Positions 29,313 through 40,958 of a stretch of DNA of 46,759 nt are shown one piece after another. The position numbers were made by a program, and so were the translations under genes. Under the pieces are notes generated by a model that had not been told where the DNA came from, did not search any database, and saw only the letters and a list, made by a program, of their open reading frames with translations. The number at the start of each line of letters is the position of its first letter. The stretch's first letter is position 1. The stretch comes from Symbiodinium natans (Eukaryota; Sar; Dinophyceae; Suessiales; Symbiodiniaceae): contig CAJNDS010000450.1 of assembly GCA_905221605.1 (NCBI GenBank), positions 9,569-56,327 of the forward strand, in the 5' to 3' direction.

Positions 29313-29560
29313 ACAGTCGGAGTGGCACTCATGATCATCCGCAGACTTGTGGGCACGAAGCGCCCAGTGAAGCTTTCAGAGGCATAGAGAAAAAGCAGAG
29401 TGATCCTTCGGTGCTCGCCATAGCATTGATCCATTCTATCATTCTGCTCCCCATACGGGATATCTTTCGATTCTTTATTCTTTCCAGAACATCCCATCAT
29501 CTGGTTTATTGGCCCTTATCGACCACCAGTGCAGGAAGCAGGACAAGGCTCGCTTCTGCA
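29301..29560 (+). repeat. 3' LTR of the copia element
   Basis: Identical in length and sequence to the 5' LTR. The pol frame ends 12 bases inside it. The purine run just before it (GATAAGAGAG...GATGAG) is a weak polypurine tract. Confidence 0.95.
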
Positions 29561-29719
29561 GGTTTAAATGCCTAAATCTTAAGGCCTAAACCTTTTAAGC
29601 CTTAACTTAACCCAAAAGGGTTTTACGGTTAAGGGTTCAGGTTTAAATGGCGGTTACATCTTCAACTTCACATCGCCTCCGGGCCCATGCAAGTATTCAA
29701 CTTGATATCGCTAAATCAT

Positions 29720-29790
29720 GAAAATACCTAGATCTTTGGGGGGGGGGGGTAGCATATATATATATATATATATATATATGCTACCCCCCC
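29720..29790. repeat. inverted copy of the 18-mer with poly-G and a 34-bp AT palindrome
   Basis: GAAAATACCTAGATCTTT (29720-29737) is the exact complement of 20448-20465. It is followed by 12 G, a perfect palindrome TAGCA(TA)nTGCTA (29750-29783) and seven C. The G and C runs could extend the hairpin. Confidence 0.85.
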
Positions 29791-32280
29791 TCCCCCCACG
29801 TGACCCACCTTTTTTTAACCTTTTGAGGAGTTTTGGATACACTATTTTGCAGCTCGTGGGAGCAAAGAAATCCGAACAGTGCAATCAGAAGCTGTATACA
29901 GTATCTTGTGTAGAAGTGCAGATGCAGTGCACGCGTGTGCGTGTAGGGGGTGAGTGTGCGTATGCTTCTCTGTGTGTGCTGTGCCAATAAGCTTGACAGA
30001 CGTCATTCCTTTGTGTGTGCGTTCGGTTGCTTGATACTACTACTTAACTGACTGGTAGACATCTGGCAAGCGTCTGCAAAACCTAGGGTTTCCACCTTTC
30101 TTTAAACCCCACCTTTTTTAATGCCTAGACATTGGACATTGCACCCTAGGCTGAAATGCCTGTACCTGTAACCGCAAACTTTTGAACCCTAAACTGTTGC
30201 CTGCGTTCAAGGGTGGCGTCAAATAAGCGATGTTTCCCTATATGATCCAACAAACTCCTGCCCTCATTTGCAACCCCTGTGAAATTGCAACAATGTCACT
30301 TAAGATACAAGAACTCAAATTTCTGAAATTTCCAAACTTCTAAAACTTCAAAGTTTGCAACAAAGCTTCCTTTACGTTTTCGAATATCCAGTATCCTAGG
30401 TCAGCCATTTTTGTAAATTTCGGCACATTTGGGAAATTTTGGAACAGATGGAAATTCCGAAAGCTGGAAAAACATCGGCGTTTGTGTTGGATTATCGCAT
30501 GTACTGCGTTCTGACATTTGGGAAACTTGGGCAATTTTGGACATTGGTCAGTAGAATGTGTGGGAACGATCTTGAGGTTTTACAATTCGGAAACGTAAGC
30601 TAACGCCTCCTGTGCTCGTAGCCTTTTTGGCAGTGTCTTTGCCAGTTGTTATCTAATTTAGTTACTGAGAACAACATGTTCCGAATTCTAAACTGGAAAG
30701 TGAAATATGGCAATGAACGAAAGCCTACAATAGCCTAGGAATGTTCATAAACATTTAGTTGTCAGCGCTCGTATATACTTGCGACAATGTCAGTATATGC
30801 TTGCATTTGTTTGTTGATTTTACTGAGTCCCAATACATTGGATGCAACGTAAACAAAATAAATGCGTCAAGGCTAAAATCTAACCAAGACGTGTTCAACT
30901 ACTAAATCCCATAGAACACATACAGGCTTTCAAGCATTCTCCAGTAAACGATGCCGTGCAAGTGTTTACATAGTTCAATATTATGAATATCATGAATAAA
31001 CCACTGCAATAGTGATACCGACGTAGATAGTCATACCAGACCTAGTAGCTAAGCCTTGAGCTTGCTGTGCCAAGCATCAAGTAGAACGTTAAAAGGATTC
31101 TGCAACCGAAAGCTCTAGGAGCCCTGCCTGCACGTCGGGTGAAACATCATGGATACCAGCTAACTTAAACCAGGTAGTAAGTGAACACTGGTCAACTATA
31201 TTCTATCTTATGATTAAGTCTCATTGCGTGGGCGTGACATGAAAAGAAAGGGGATTCTATGAACCAATACCTCCGACAATTATCCTAAAAAGAAAGGAAT
31301 CCCGTGGGCTTTGGGGCCCTTGGTGCCCTTCAGAATTGATGTGTGTTTTTGATTTGTCCGGAGAGAACCGAGAAACCACTGGACCCCAATCCGTCAGAAA
31401 TCAATCAAAGGCCAAACGCCCGATCAGAAACTATAGGAGACATCAAGCAGAAACCCAACAGCAACGAGCCTCCAAGAAACCAGGAATCTACTCAGATCCT
31501 ACCTTGCACACCAACCCAAAACTTGCCCTGAACTCTAAGCCCAAAAAGCCACCGCGCCTTTGCAGAACTGAGGAGGTCCGCGGAGCTGCGCGCCTTTGCA
31601 CTGCGTCCCACAAGCGGCTGAAGGAATTCTTGGTGGCCGGTGGTTCGCCATTCACAAGTTTCCACTAGTTCTGGAAACGCCCCCAGATGACCCCAAATCC
31701 GGCAAGTGCTCCCGGTCTCCCACCACGTTTGGCAATTGCCGAATGTGCTTCTGTTGTACACAGCCTTTGCGCTTTTCTCCATATTTCTACGCACCATGAT
31801 ATACATCATTGGAAGCATTCACCAGAGCAGGCTTGCCGTGAGTTCAGCTGCCAGGCTCGAACCCCAAGCCCTAAAGCGCCGTACCCGAAATGCCCTCAAG
31901 CACCAAATCCCGGCCGAAAGCCTTGAACCCTGTACCCCTAAACCCTAGACCCCTGAAGCTCAAACCCCGAGACCCCCCAGACCCTAGATTCGAAACCCCG
32001 GAAGCCTTTGAGAGCCCGGCTGAATCCCATTTTAGCAATGAAGGCTTGACAGGTCCGGGCCGACCGAAAAGAAGCTGGCCAGAGAATCGACTGCATCGGC
32101 CGAGGGTATATCAACGACATCTCCAGCATCAGTCCCTGTCTCCCGATTTTTAGCTTACACCACAAACTCGCAAAGACCTAATCGCGTCCATGATGCATGC
32201 AAGCACGACTAGAAGCTTCAAGACCTATGTGGCTCAGTAGGCGATTTCCCGAAAGCAACAGATGGGCAAAATCTCCCAGC
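29791..32280. other. about 2.5 kb AT-rich region, no gene seen
   Basis: ORFs are short and without motifs. A few CCCTAAAC-like words occur near 30090-30200. From 31336 to 31670 a frame of about 110 codons is open, but it has no recognisable features and the opposite strand is equally open. I found no tRNA or rRNA. Confidence 0.4.
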
Positions 32281-32456
32281 CGAGATCTCTATCTATATAC
32301 TATATATATATACATGTATATGCTCACAAGAGAAGGTTTTAACGGTATTTACAATGGAAAAGAAGCTGAGGTAGGTCATGGGGGTGTGTCCATATATATA
32401 TATAGTATATATAAATAAATAAATAAATAAATATATATATATATATATCTCTCTCT
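32281..32456. repeat. AT/AAAT microsatellites
   Basis: TATA and ATAA repeats near 32286-32320 and 32390-32450, with a CT-rich end. They are simple sequence repeats. Confidence 0.8.
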
Positions 32457-34310
32457 GCTAGCATCCCATGCTTTGACTTAACTTATACTTTCACCTAAGC
32501 AGTACAACTTTGCCCGGCTCAATTACTTGAAGGACGGTTGCCTATCGGCACGTGCGTCAACTTCGACTACACTTAGCTGTGACCCTAAGAAAACACTGGT
32601 AGCTGGAATACGTCATCCCTCTTTGAATCCCTGTAGGGCGTTGTAACACACAACTTACGGAACTATAGAACCCTACCCTGCCTAACACATGCCATAATAT
32701 CATAAACTTGGCCCCAAACCCCGTGAACAAGAAAAACAACATAACTAAAGCCCTTGTGTCATCCACTCAAGACCGAAAACCCACATGGCTTCAAACACCA
32801 GGGTACAACCCACAGAAGACAACCCAGCAAAGCTTCAAAGACTCGAAAGCAACATAAATTCTCACGAGCACGAAAGCACTTCGGTGCGGCCCAGCGTCTG
32901 TCCTGACCCTGGCTGGTGCACGGCCAGGTATAGCGATACCCGGCACAGTCTCCTCGTTGAGCCCATTGGTCTGGGCCGCCGTCGAAGGGGCTAAGACCCA
33001 CAAAGCCTCAACAGCCCCAAGTGTGGTAGAGCTCCCTAAACAGCAAGCACGTAAGCTCCGGAAGACCCCCAACCACTCCAAGTTTCTGATTACGGGCATC
33101 GGATCGAACCAAAACTCAAATCCCGCATACCTTTTGTATCAACCCTTCTAGCAACCGAGGTAGCGATCCTTCTATTGTAATACCGTATTACCCCTTGTGC
33201 GAAATCTGCCCGCCTACCACGCAAGCGGAGGCTTCAAGCAATAAAGGGGTCTGTACATGCTGAGTGGCAGCAAAATCTCGTGAACGCAAGGACCTGCTTC
33301 TGAGACTTCTCTTGGGGTTCAAAAAGTCGCAAGCATAGTTACATTACCTGGGAAGAGGTGCTGTATCCACGAGCCTCCATGTAGAGTCTGAATCCTAAAT
33401 CCCACACCCATAGCATACACCTCAAGACCTGAAAGTTTGTTTCTCCGCCTCGGGCAGCGCATGGCCCGGCGACAGCTGCTGGGGTAGGACAGGTATCCTT
33501 GGGTTTCTTCTGTGCAACCCGCAGGCCTCATGCACCTCTGCGTTTCAGGGTGACAGTTTCGGGTGCATAGGTGCGGTATGCCATCAAGAAATATCTCAGT
33601 AGCCTTACGTACACCATTGCGCACTGCTACACCTCTTCTGACTTCTGGCAGTTCAAGCTGGGGAGTACAGTTGTTGGTTGGGCGTGGGCTTGGGATTGAA
33701 GTCTTCTGCTGCGCTCTACATGGTGCCCTCATTCGAGAGGCTGTTTCATGGGTTTTGGGGGTACTTAGTAGAGCTCGGGATGTACTAGTTTAAACTTCCC
33801 GAGGATCGGCGCTACATCAACAATTCTGGACTCTCAGGATTGGGGCTACATCCAGGAGCTATCAGCCCCAAAGCCCCAAAAAATCCAACCAACGATCGCC
33901 AAAGAGATCGAGTTTGAACTTGAAGTTGCTCAGACCCTGACGCACTGGCTGAAAGTACATGGGTAGCTGTGGGTAGGGGCCGTAGGGTTGCAAGTATCTG
34001 AAATCACCCATCCCCGCCGTGCTTGCATTAAGCCTCACCAAACTTACAATACCTCCAAAGCACGAGTCAAGACAAACCCATTTCTGCAAACCCTCGCTCG
34101 AGCCCAAGCCGGGCTGGAGACTCTGCAGATACAGACTGTTGTGCTGCTGAGCATCATTTCAGCTGCTGGGACTCTTTGACTAACCTGTTGGCGAGAATAT
34201 CAACCCCTGACCCTCGACCCGAAAGCGTTGGGCCGCAGTCTCTTGTTTTCAGTTGCAGTTCCCGAACCCAGTGCCCAAGCTGGAAGAAGCAGCGGTTTCG
34301 CATCGTGCGT
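32457..34310. other. about 1.9 kb with no gene seen
   Basis: Frames of 80-137 codons exist on both strands (for example 32759-33001 and 33319-33732, minus) but lack motifs, conserved starts or distinct coding bias. I do not call them. Composition is mixed and there is no RNA gene that I recognise. Confidence 0.4.
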
Positions 34311-34319
34311 ATTATGGTA

Positions 34320-34590
34320 TAGAAGTCCCGGCCCCTGGCCTAGGGGTAGGCCTAGGGTAGGGGTCTAGGCTAGGGTAGGCGTAGGCCTACCCCCAAGGCC
34401 CTACCCTACATTGGGGGGGCCGAGGACAGGAGTCGGGTACGCATCGCCCTATACCTAGGTCTACACTAGGGTAGGGGTAGGCCTAGGGGTAGGCCTACCC
34501 GCCTGGGGGAAGGCCTAGGGGCAAGCCTACCCCTAGTCTAGGGGTAGGCCTACCCCAGGCCTACCCCAAGCCTGGGGGTAGGTCTACCCC
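34320..34590. repeat. palindromic CCTAGGGGTAGG satellite
   Basis: The segment is made of GTAGGCCTAC, CCTAGG and CTACCCC words in both orientations, so that nearly the whole block is self-complementary at short range. It abuts the TAATAG microsatellite. Confidence 0.85.
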
Positions 34591-34597
34591 AAAATCA

Positions 34598-35704
<1,107 letters not shown>

Positions 35705-36460
35705 CAAAGCGCGCCCTTGGGCGCCTGCCATTCGGGTGCGTTTTCTGCTCTTCTACGGGTGGGTGGGGGGGGGGGTGATAACGTCCATGCCATGTCGCAC
35801 ATGCCGAACGCATCGTGTTTTACAGTGTTTTCGCCTCCCGGAGAGGACTCGCGGCCAACGCCTCGCTACTAGGGCATCGCTGAGATGCCACTATGCTTTT
35901 TCCGAACCTGCCTAGGGCACAGGGCATTTTTGTTGTTTTCGGCGCCGAAAAACAGCTGGCTCGCAGCAGCGTTGTGTTCATGATGCTCGCTTTTTTTTGT
36001 GCCATGTGCGTAACCAGAGCATCCATGCCTGGGGACATCTCTGACGCCCTGCTCGCTGCGGCGGTATGTTCTAGTGTGGTGGGCTTCCGTTTTCTTCTCA
36101 ACGTTGGACCTGAAAGTTATGTTCCAGCCTGTGCCCGCAACCCTGAATGCGTGACACTCTGAGTTATTCTCCAGATTTCGAAAACCTGTACGTTTGGTGA
36201 GTCTGACGCAGACTCTTGCGGCTCACGTGCAGGCTTTTCCAGGGGTTCGAAAGGCATGTCTCCGTGGCTCCCGGTAACCTTGGCGATCTACTGAATCGGA
36301 TTCACCAGTGGGTCTTTCGCAAGTCTTGGTCTGGTGACACTCCAAACTTGCTTTTGCAAGCTGTGCTTCGAGCACTGCAGCAGTAAATCTTTCTCTGTCG
36401 AAAGCCGTGCAGCAGGGGAATGCCTGGCAGTTCCAAAAATGCTGCCGACACACACCTTTG
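35705..36460. other. unique segment between repeats, weak ORFs only
   Basis: Overlapping frames of about 90 codons lie on opposite strands at 35820-36162. The plus frame has a hydrophobic stretch; the minus frame is Ala/Ser/Met-rich. Neither shows a known motif. The left edge GCGCGCCCTTGGGCGCCTG beside the TAG run has an inverted, 17-of-19 matching counterpart beside another TAG run near 37050-37075, so the segment is bounded by inverted repeats. Confidence 0.4.
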
Positions 36461-36485
36461 TAGGGTTTAGGGTTTAGGGTTTTAG
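36461..36485 (+). repeat. second interstitial telomere-type tract
   Basis: TAGGGTTTAGGGTTTAGGG followed by TTTTAG: about three TTTAGGG units immediately before a C-rich tandem repeat. Confidence 0.85.
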
Positions 36486-36520
36486 CCCCCGAAGCCCCCG
36501 TCTAAACCCCCCAGCCCCCC

Positions 36521-36900
36521 AGAAGCAAGCAGTTAAGGCACCCAGATCCCTGCAGCCTTCAAGCTTCAACCCGCCCCTCCCCCCCCCAGCCTCTCAGAAG
36601 CAAACAGTTAAGGCCCCAGATCCCTGTAGCCTTAAGCTTCAACCCCCCCCCTAGAAGCAAACAGTTAAGATCCCAGATTCTGTAGCCTTGAGCTTCAACC
36701 CCCCCCCCCAGACCTAGAAGCAAAAAGTAAGGGCCCCAGATCGCCTTCCCACCCCCCCCCCCCCCCCCCCCCACCCCCAGCTAGAAGCAAAACGTTAAGG
36801 CCCGAGTACCTTGCAAGCGACTAAGCTTCAACCCACCCCCCCCCCCCAGCCCTAGAAGCAAACAGTTAATGCCCCGAGATACCTGCCCAAAGTGGGCAGT
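36521..36900. repeat. C-rich tandem repeat, about six units of 55-75 bp
   Basis: Units start with AGAAGCAAACAGTTAAGG, continue through CCCAGATCCCTGTAGCC and AAGCTTCAACC, and end in a variable poly-C run. Starts are near 36521, 36596, 36653, 36716, 36782 and 36857. Unit length varies mainly by the C run. Confidence 0.85.
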
Positions 36901-37413
36901 TAAGCAACCCAGATCCCAGCACATCCCTTCCAAACCCTGAAACCTTCATTTTGCGTGCCCGCGAGTAGTTTTTTTTTTGGTGATTTTTCGGCCTCTACTG
37001 GAAATGGCGCAAAACACCTATGTCCGGCGGTTTTACCACAGCAAACCCACCAGGCGCCCTGGGGCGCGCTAGCCTAGTAGTAGTAGTAATAGTAATAGTA
37101 GTCGTAGCCGCCACGGATCAGACGGCCGGGCACTTGCATCCTGGTAAACCGGGCTTTGGGCGCAACTGCTGTCCTAGAGGTTCAACCAGCCCTCAGGGGA
37201 ACGTAACAGCTTGTGCCTTACAGTGAGCCATGGTGAGCCGCGTTCTTTGTGCTGTCTGATCTGCCGGGTCCCAATTCCCGGGCCTCCTGAGCTCAGACAT
37301 TGCAGTCAACCACTCAGGAGGTAGGCGAGAGGTGTTTCCACTGCTCCGCGAGGTGGAAGGAGTACTCACGAAAAGCTATCTCAGTATCGCTCGGCGTGGG
37401 GAAAAACTAGCGG
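36901..37413. other. upstream region of the LINE-type ORF
   Basis: It contains a T run (36970-36978), a short TAG/TAATAG microsatellite (37076-37103) and about 300 bp of unique sequence. That sequence is probably the 5' untranslated region of the endonuclease ORF. No promoter motif was recognised. Confidence 0.4.
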
Positions 37414-38532
37414 ATGGCGGTACCTTCTGAGCACCCCAACAATTTTCGGAGCATTCGTAAAGTTGCATTCAGGAGAGCTTGCACGTTAGTTTCACGCACT
37501 CAACAAAGCATTTCTTATAGGCGAGGCATCTTGACACCTGAATATGTTGCACGGAGTGGATTGAATCCCCCTGCCCAACCTGCAGATGGGGGCTCCACAC
37601 AGCAGACGCCTGCACCTAAGCGCACAATGCCAAGATCCAGAGGGGGAGCAATGGCTAAGCCACTCCGAGTACTCACCTGGAACGCAGGGCACTTAGGACA
37701 ACAGCAGTGGGCCGAGCTTCGCACGTGGCTTCGCACGGCAGCAGACAAATATGATGTTATTGCCCTGCAGGAGACACACTGGCAGGAAACCACCGAATTT
37801 GAGGTGGAGGGCTGGCACTGTGTTAGCTCTGCCAGCAAAGGACAGGCGAAGGCCACCCGGGCTAAGAAAAAGCCAAATTCGAGCACAGAAGGAACGGGAC
37901 TGGCACTGCCAGACGCCCAATCCCATGCCCTGCATGATGACAAGCGAGCAGATGGAGTGATGGTCCTGACTGCCCCGCACATTCCAAAAGACACGGTCAG
38001 ATGGAAAGAGCATCAGAAGGGACGTGTCCTTGAGATAGTCTTTCAGTGGAAGGGAGCTCGAGTACACGTTGTGTCAGTATACCAGCACGTATGGTCGACC
38101 TCAAAAACTGCACAGAAAAACAGAGAAGACAGATCCACCACCCTCGCTGCTCTGTCCCGTGCCATCCGAGGAACACCGCAGAGAGACACCCTGATAGTGC
38201 TGGGCGACTTCAACTCGACCCTACAGTCGAGCCCAGGAGCGGTTGGCTTGTGCACTCCAGGACCTCCTCCACATCGAAAGACCGAAGACGAATACTTCCA
38301 ACGGCTGGTTCAGGGACATGGATTAGTTGCGCTGAACACCTGGTCTTCAGGGAAAGGATTTACTTTCCGGACGGCCACAACGCAATCTCAATTGGACTAC
38401 ATCCTAGTCCCGCAGACTATCTCCCGAAGTGATGCTAAGAAGAGCAAGCCAATCGACAATTTCCCGCTCGGGAAATGGAAGAAGGGTGGCCATCTCCCCG
38501 TGGAAGCACAAATACGCCCAATGAGGCACTGA
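37414..38532 (+). CDS. LINE-type apurinic/apyrimidinic endonuclease ORF
   Basis: This ORF has an ATG start and 372 residues before a TGA. Residues about 84-370 form an exonuclease-endonuclease-phosphatase domain: LTWNAG near 87-92, the catalytic Glu in LQETHW near 119, GDFNS near 264, QLDYILV near 327 and the catalytic His in GGHLPVEA near 362. It would nick target DNA to start target-primed reverse transcription. The N-terminal 80 residues are Arg/Ser/Pro-rich. The frame after the TGA is open without another stop to the assembly gap and looks like the normal linker to an RT. The TGA is therefore probably a nonsense change in a longer polyprotein, or is read through. Confidence 0.85.
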   Translation: MAVPSEHPNNFRSIRKVAFRRACTLVSRTQQSISYRRGILTPEYVARSGLNPPAQPADGGSTQQTPAPKRTMPRSRGGAMAKPLRVLTWNAGHLGQQQWAELRTWLRTAADKYDVIALQETHWQETTEFEVEGWHCVSSASKGQAKATRAKKKPNSSTEGTGLALPDAQSHALHDDKRADGVMVLTAPHIPKDTVRWKEHQKGRVLEIVFQWKGARVHVVSVYQHVWSTSKTAQKNREDRSTTLAALSRAIRGTPQRDTLIVLGDFNSTLQSSPGAVGLCTPGPPPHRKTEDEYFQRLVQGHGLVALNTWSSGKGFTFRTATTQSQLDYILVPQTISRSDAKKSKPIDNFPLGKWKKGGHLPVEAQIRPMRH

Positions 38533-39159
38533 CAGCTTCCCCCTCCCCCCCCTCCCCCCCCGCCCTATGACAAGCATGCTCTTGAAAATGCAGTGCGTTA
38601 CAATCATCCTAAGGCACAAGAAATGAAGGAGTGGGTCGCTGACCAGCTTCAGCAGCTGACTCCTCCGGACATGAATGAGGTCAATGACATCCTCATACGT
38701 GCTTCAGAGAGGTACTTTCCGCGTGCCCCTAAACCTTCAGCTCCCCCGCTGAACGCCACGCACAGGGCAACTCAAAGAATGTGGTCGCGTCTGTCTGCAC
38801 TGGACGAAGACTTAAGAAGCCAATCCCTGACACAGGCAGACCACGAGGTGTTGGTCAATGACCTGGCGACTTGGCATAAGCAAGCAGTATCATTGGCAAA
38901 GAAGCAACGAGTAGCTCACTCAGCCAATACGGGAGATTCCTACTTGAGCCACAAAACCCTGAAAACTCTTCGACCCTGGCAACCGCAGCCGAAAACACAG
39001 TTGGTTAACCAGGACGGATACTTGATGGCAGCCGAGGAGGAACTCCTGCTAATGACAGATCATGCTAAGGCAGTGTTCCAGAGGCATGACAGGTTAGATG
39101 TGCTGGTGAATACACTGCCACACCTGCAGGCTCCAGCATTGGCCAAGCACATCGGTTCC
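38533..39159 (+). CDS. linker region of the LINE polyprotein, cut by the gap
   Basis: Same frame as the endonuclease, directly after its TGA. It begins with a run of Pro, then a helical, charged region of about 190 residues (first internal ATG near 38622), as often lies between the endonuclease and RT of non-LTR elements. The frame is interrupted by the N gap at 39160. No RT motif is visible before the gap. Confidence 0.65.
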
Positions 39160-39259
39160 NNNNNNNNNNNNNNNNNNNNNNNNNNNNNNNNNNNNNNNNN
39201 NNNNNNNNNNNNNNNNNNNNNNNNNNNNNNNNNNNNNNNNNNNNNNNNNNNNNNNNNNN
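39160..39259. other. assembly gap of 100 N
   Basis: Exactly 100 N, the usual placeholder for a gap of unknown length. The RT domain expected after the endonuclease is missing and may lie here. Continuity across the gap is not guaranteed. Confidence 0.97.
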
Positions 39260-39648
39260 CCTGCTCCTCTTCGCTTATTTGCACAGACTCCAGCTGCCCG
39301 AGCACAAGGCTCAAACTGCTGCTAGGCACAGCCCGGTATACCCTGCCTACGCTACAACGTGTCATGCCCTTCATTGTGGACGACAACCAATTCCCTCCAG
39401 AAAAGTACGAGTACTACTTGCGCCTCTTTCATCAGAACGTTGCAGCTCACAAACGAGAAGCTGAGCAAGCAGCTAAGCAAGCCACTTCCAGCCTGGAAAG
39501 CGTCGACGACAAGCAATCCAGCTCCACAAAGACCAAGTCGAAATCGGACGCCACTGGCCCCCAGCTGACACGCCCGACACGGAAGCCGCCTTCTCCTCCG
39601 AAAGCGCGGTCCAAGAAGCAGCCGACAACGCACTGGCGACCGAAATAA
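39260..39648 (+). CDS. C-terminal fragment after the gap, probably of the LINE polyprotein
   Basis: About 128 residues end at TAA. Residues from about 39330 read as a helical segment followed by a Lys/Ser/Pro-rich basic tail. It could be the C-terminus of the LINE ORF or of an unrelated protein. The apparent frame match across the gap has no meaning because the gap size is unknown. Confidence 0.5.
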
Positions 39649-39982
39649 GCTATTGACAAGTGAGAGTCGCGGCACTGCCGAGCTCGCTTACACACACTGT
39701 GTGAGGCACCGGAGCGTTCCTCTTTAATTTGGCCCACGCAGCAAGACCGAGGCAACTGATTTTTAAGCCTGGCACATTTCGAAGAAAACGAGTCAAAAAG
39801 GGAGCGAGAGAACACTGACCCATGAGCTTAGTAAGACATTCGATGCCACTCACCTCTGCCTCCTGCCTTTCTTTCTCTCTCTTCTTTTTCTTCTTCTCTC
39901 CTGCGATTACTGTGGCAGATCATGTTCAAAAGTCCGGGCACAGCGGCAGGCACATTTCTCTTCAACTCTTTTGCAGCCAGCA
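39649..39982. promoter_or_regulatory. spacer with polypyrimidine tracts, candidate trans-splice acceptor
   Basis: A strong pyrimidine tract lies at 39868-39902 and is followed by GGCAG at 39914-39918. A second pyrimidine stretch ends at TTTTGCAG (39969-39976), seven bases before the ATG of the kinase-like gene. This is the form expected of a dinoflagellate spliced-leader acceptor. No spliced-leader relic was found. Confidence 0.45.
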
Positions 39983-40945
39983 ATGGCCATGGCGGGAGCT
40001 GAGCAACGCAGCAAGCAATTCCAGCTGCATGAGGAAATGCTGGGCAGGATCACCGCCCTACACAAAAGCTCTATCGCCAGGGCACTTACGGAGCCTATGG
40101 GCCAGCAAATTGGCCATGGCAACAGTGCGTACGTGACCACGCTGGCCTACCCGACCCCGGAGGGACATCGACTGGTCGTCAAGCGTGCAAAACAGACTCG
40201 GGAGGCCGAGATGCAAAAAGAAATTCACCGCCTACGGCGTCTCCCGACGATCCCCCTCTTTCAGACCATCCTGCACACTGAAATCGGCGCTGCGGTCATG
40301 CTCACACTGTGCACAGTCGAGGAAGGCATCAAGCAGCACCTCTACCGGAAAAAAGCCCGAGCAGGATCGACAACCACTTTGCAGACAATCCCCAGCACTG
40401 CTGAGGGGGACAAGGATGAGGCACCAGGACACTGTCCTCCTGCCCGAATCCCCCTCTCAGCATGGAATGAAGACGGCACTCCAGCATACCCGCCAAACCC
40501 ACTCCAGGCGGAGGAGCATCAATGGTACGACAAAATGGACCAGAGGCACATGAAAGAGCTCTTCGACACCATCGCTGAGGACATGCAGTGCGCCCTCTCA
40601 GTGCTCCACCAGCACGGCATCATCCATGCAGACATTCACCTGGGCAACATCATGTCGTCGCAGTCAATAAGCCAAACCAGCCCACAGTGGGTCCTCATTG
40701 ACTTGGGCGACAATGCGGCAGAGGCCCTTTACTCAATACAGGAAGGGTATGGGGCGCAAGTCAGAGGAGGAGACCTTCACCGGCCGCCAAGGGTGGACAA
40801 GTTGCAATACCACACGGGCAACGGCGACCTCTACCGCCTCTCGCTGACGCTCAGCAAGCAAATCTTCCCGCTTCTCCTCCACTACACCACAGGTCCAGTG
40901 GCTACCATGGGAGCCGACATTTTTAACGGGAGCGATCTCCAGTGA
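39983..40945 (+). CDS. protein-kinase-like protein
   Basis: The first ATG (CAGCAATGGC) gives 320 residues. Kinase-fold landmarks are in order: a Gly loop IGHGNSAYV (43-51), VVK with the ATP-binding Lys67, a helix C Glu near 80, then HADIHLGNIM with Asp217 and Asn222 in the catalytic loop, and LIDLGD near 238-243 in place of DFG. The HAD and D-L-G forms resemble atypical or small-molecule kinases more than canonical Ser/Thr kinases, but the catalytic residues are present. A Pro-rich insert lies near 130-180. The last six residues may be out of frame: a TTTTT run at 40920 precedes a +1 frame that flows into the next ORF. Confidence 0.75.
   Translation: MAMAGAEQRSKQFQLHEEMLGRITALHKSSIARALTEPMGQQIGHGNSAYVTTLAYPTPEGHRLVVKRAKQTREAEMQKEIHRLRRLPTIPLFQTILHTEIGAAVMLTLCTVEEGIKQHLYRKKARAGSTTTLQTIPSTAEGDKDEAPGHCPPARIPLSAWNEDGTPAYPPNPLQAEEHQWYDKMDQRHMKELFDTIAEDMQCALSVLHQHGIIHADIHLGNIMSSQSISQTSPQWVLIDLGDNAAEALYSIQEGYGAQVRGGDLHRPPRVDKLQYHTGNGDLYRLSLTLSKQIFPLLLHYTTGPVATMGADIFNGSDLQ
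40427..40437. repeat. GGACACTGTCC palindrome, copy 1
   Basis: Lies within the kinase-like gene and extends to a 13-bp palindrome (40426-40438). It is one of four identical 11-mers in 5 kb. Confidence 0.8.
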
Positions 40946-40958
40946 AATTGCTGATGAC

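Larger units (their letters stand above)
22085..29560 (+). mobile_element. full-length Ty1/copia LTR retrotransposon, 7,476 bp
   Basis: The element is flanked by the 5-bp target-site duplication GGTTT (22080-22084 and 29561-29565). It has identical 260-bp LTRs with TG...CA ends, and a primer site one base after the 5' LTR. The gene order gag, protease, integrase, RT, RNase H is that of Ty1/copia. I compared the two LTRs base by base and saw no difference, so insertion was recent. The coding part is interrupted by a -1 frame change near 23220 and one TAG at 24078-24080. It carries an extra methyltransferase-like domain and an embedded foreign ORF. Confidence 0.95.

Noticed and set aside
30300-34300. 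Possible tRNA, rRNA or spliced-leader genes
   Set aside because: I found no cloverleaf with A and B boxes, no rRNA core motifs and no match to the dinoflagellate spliced-leader sequence.
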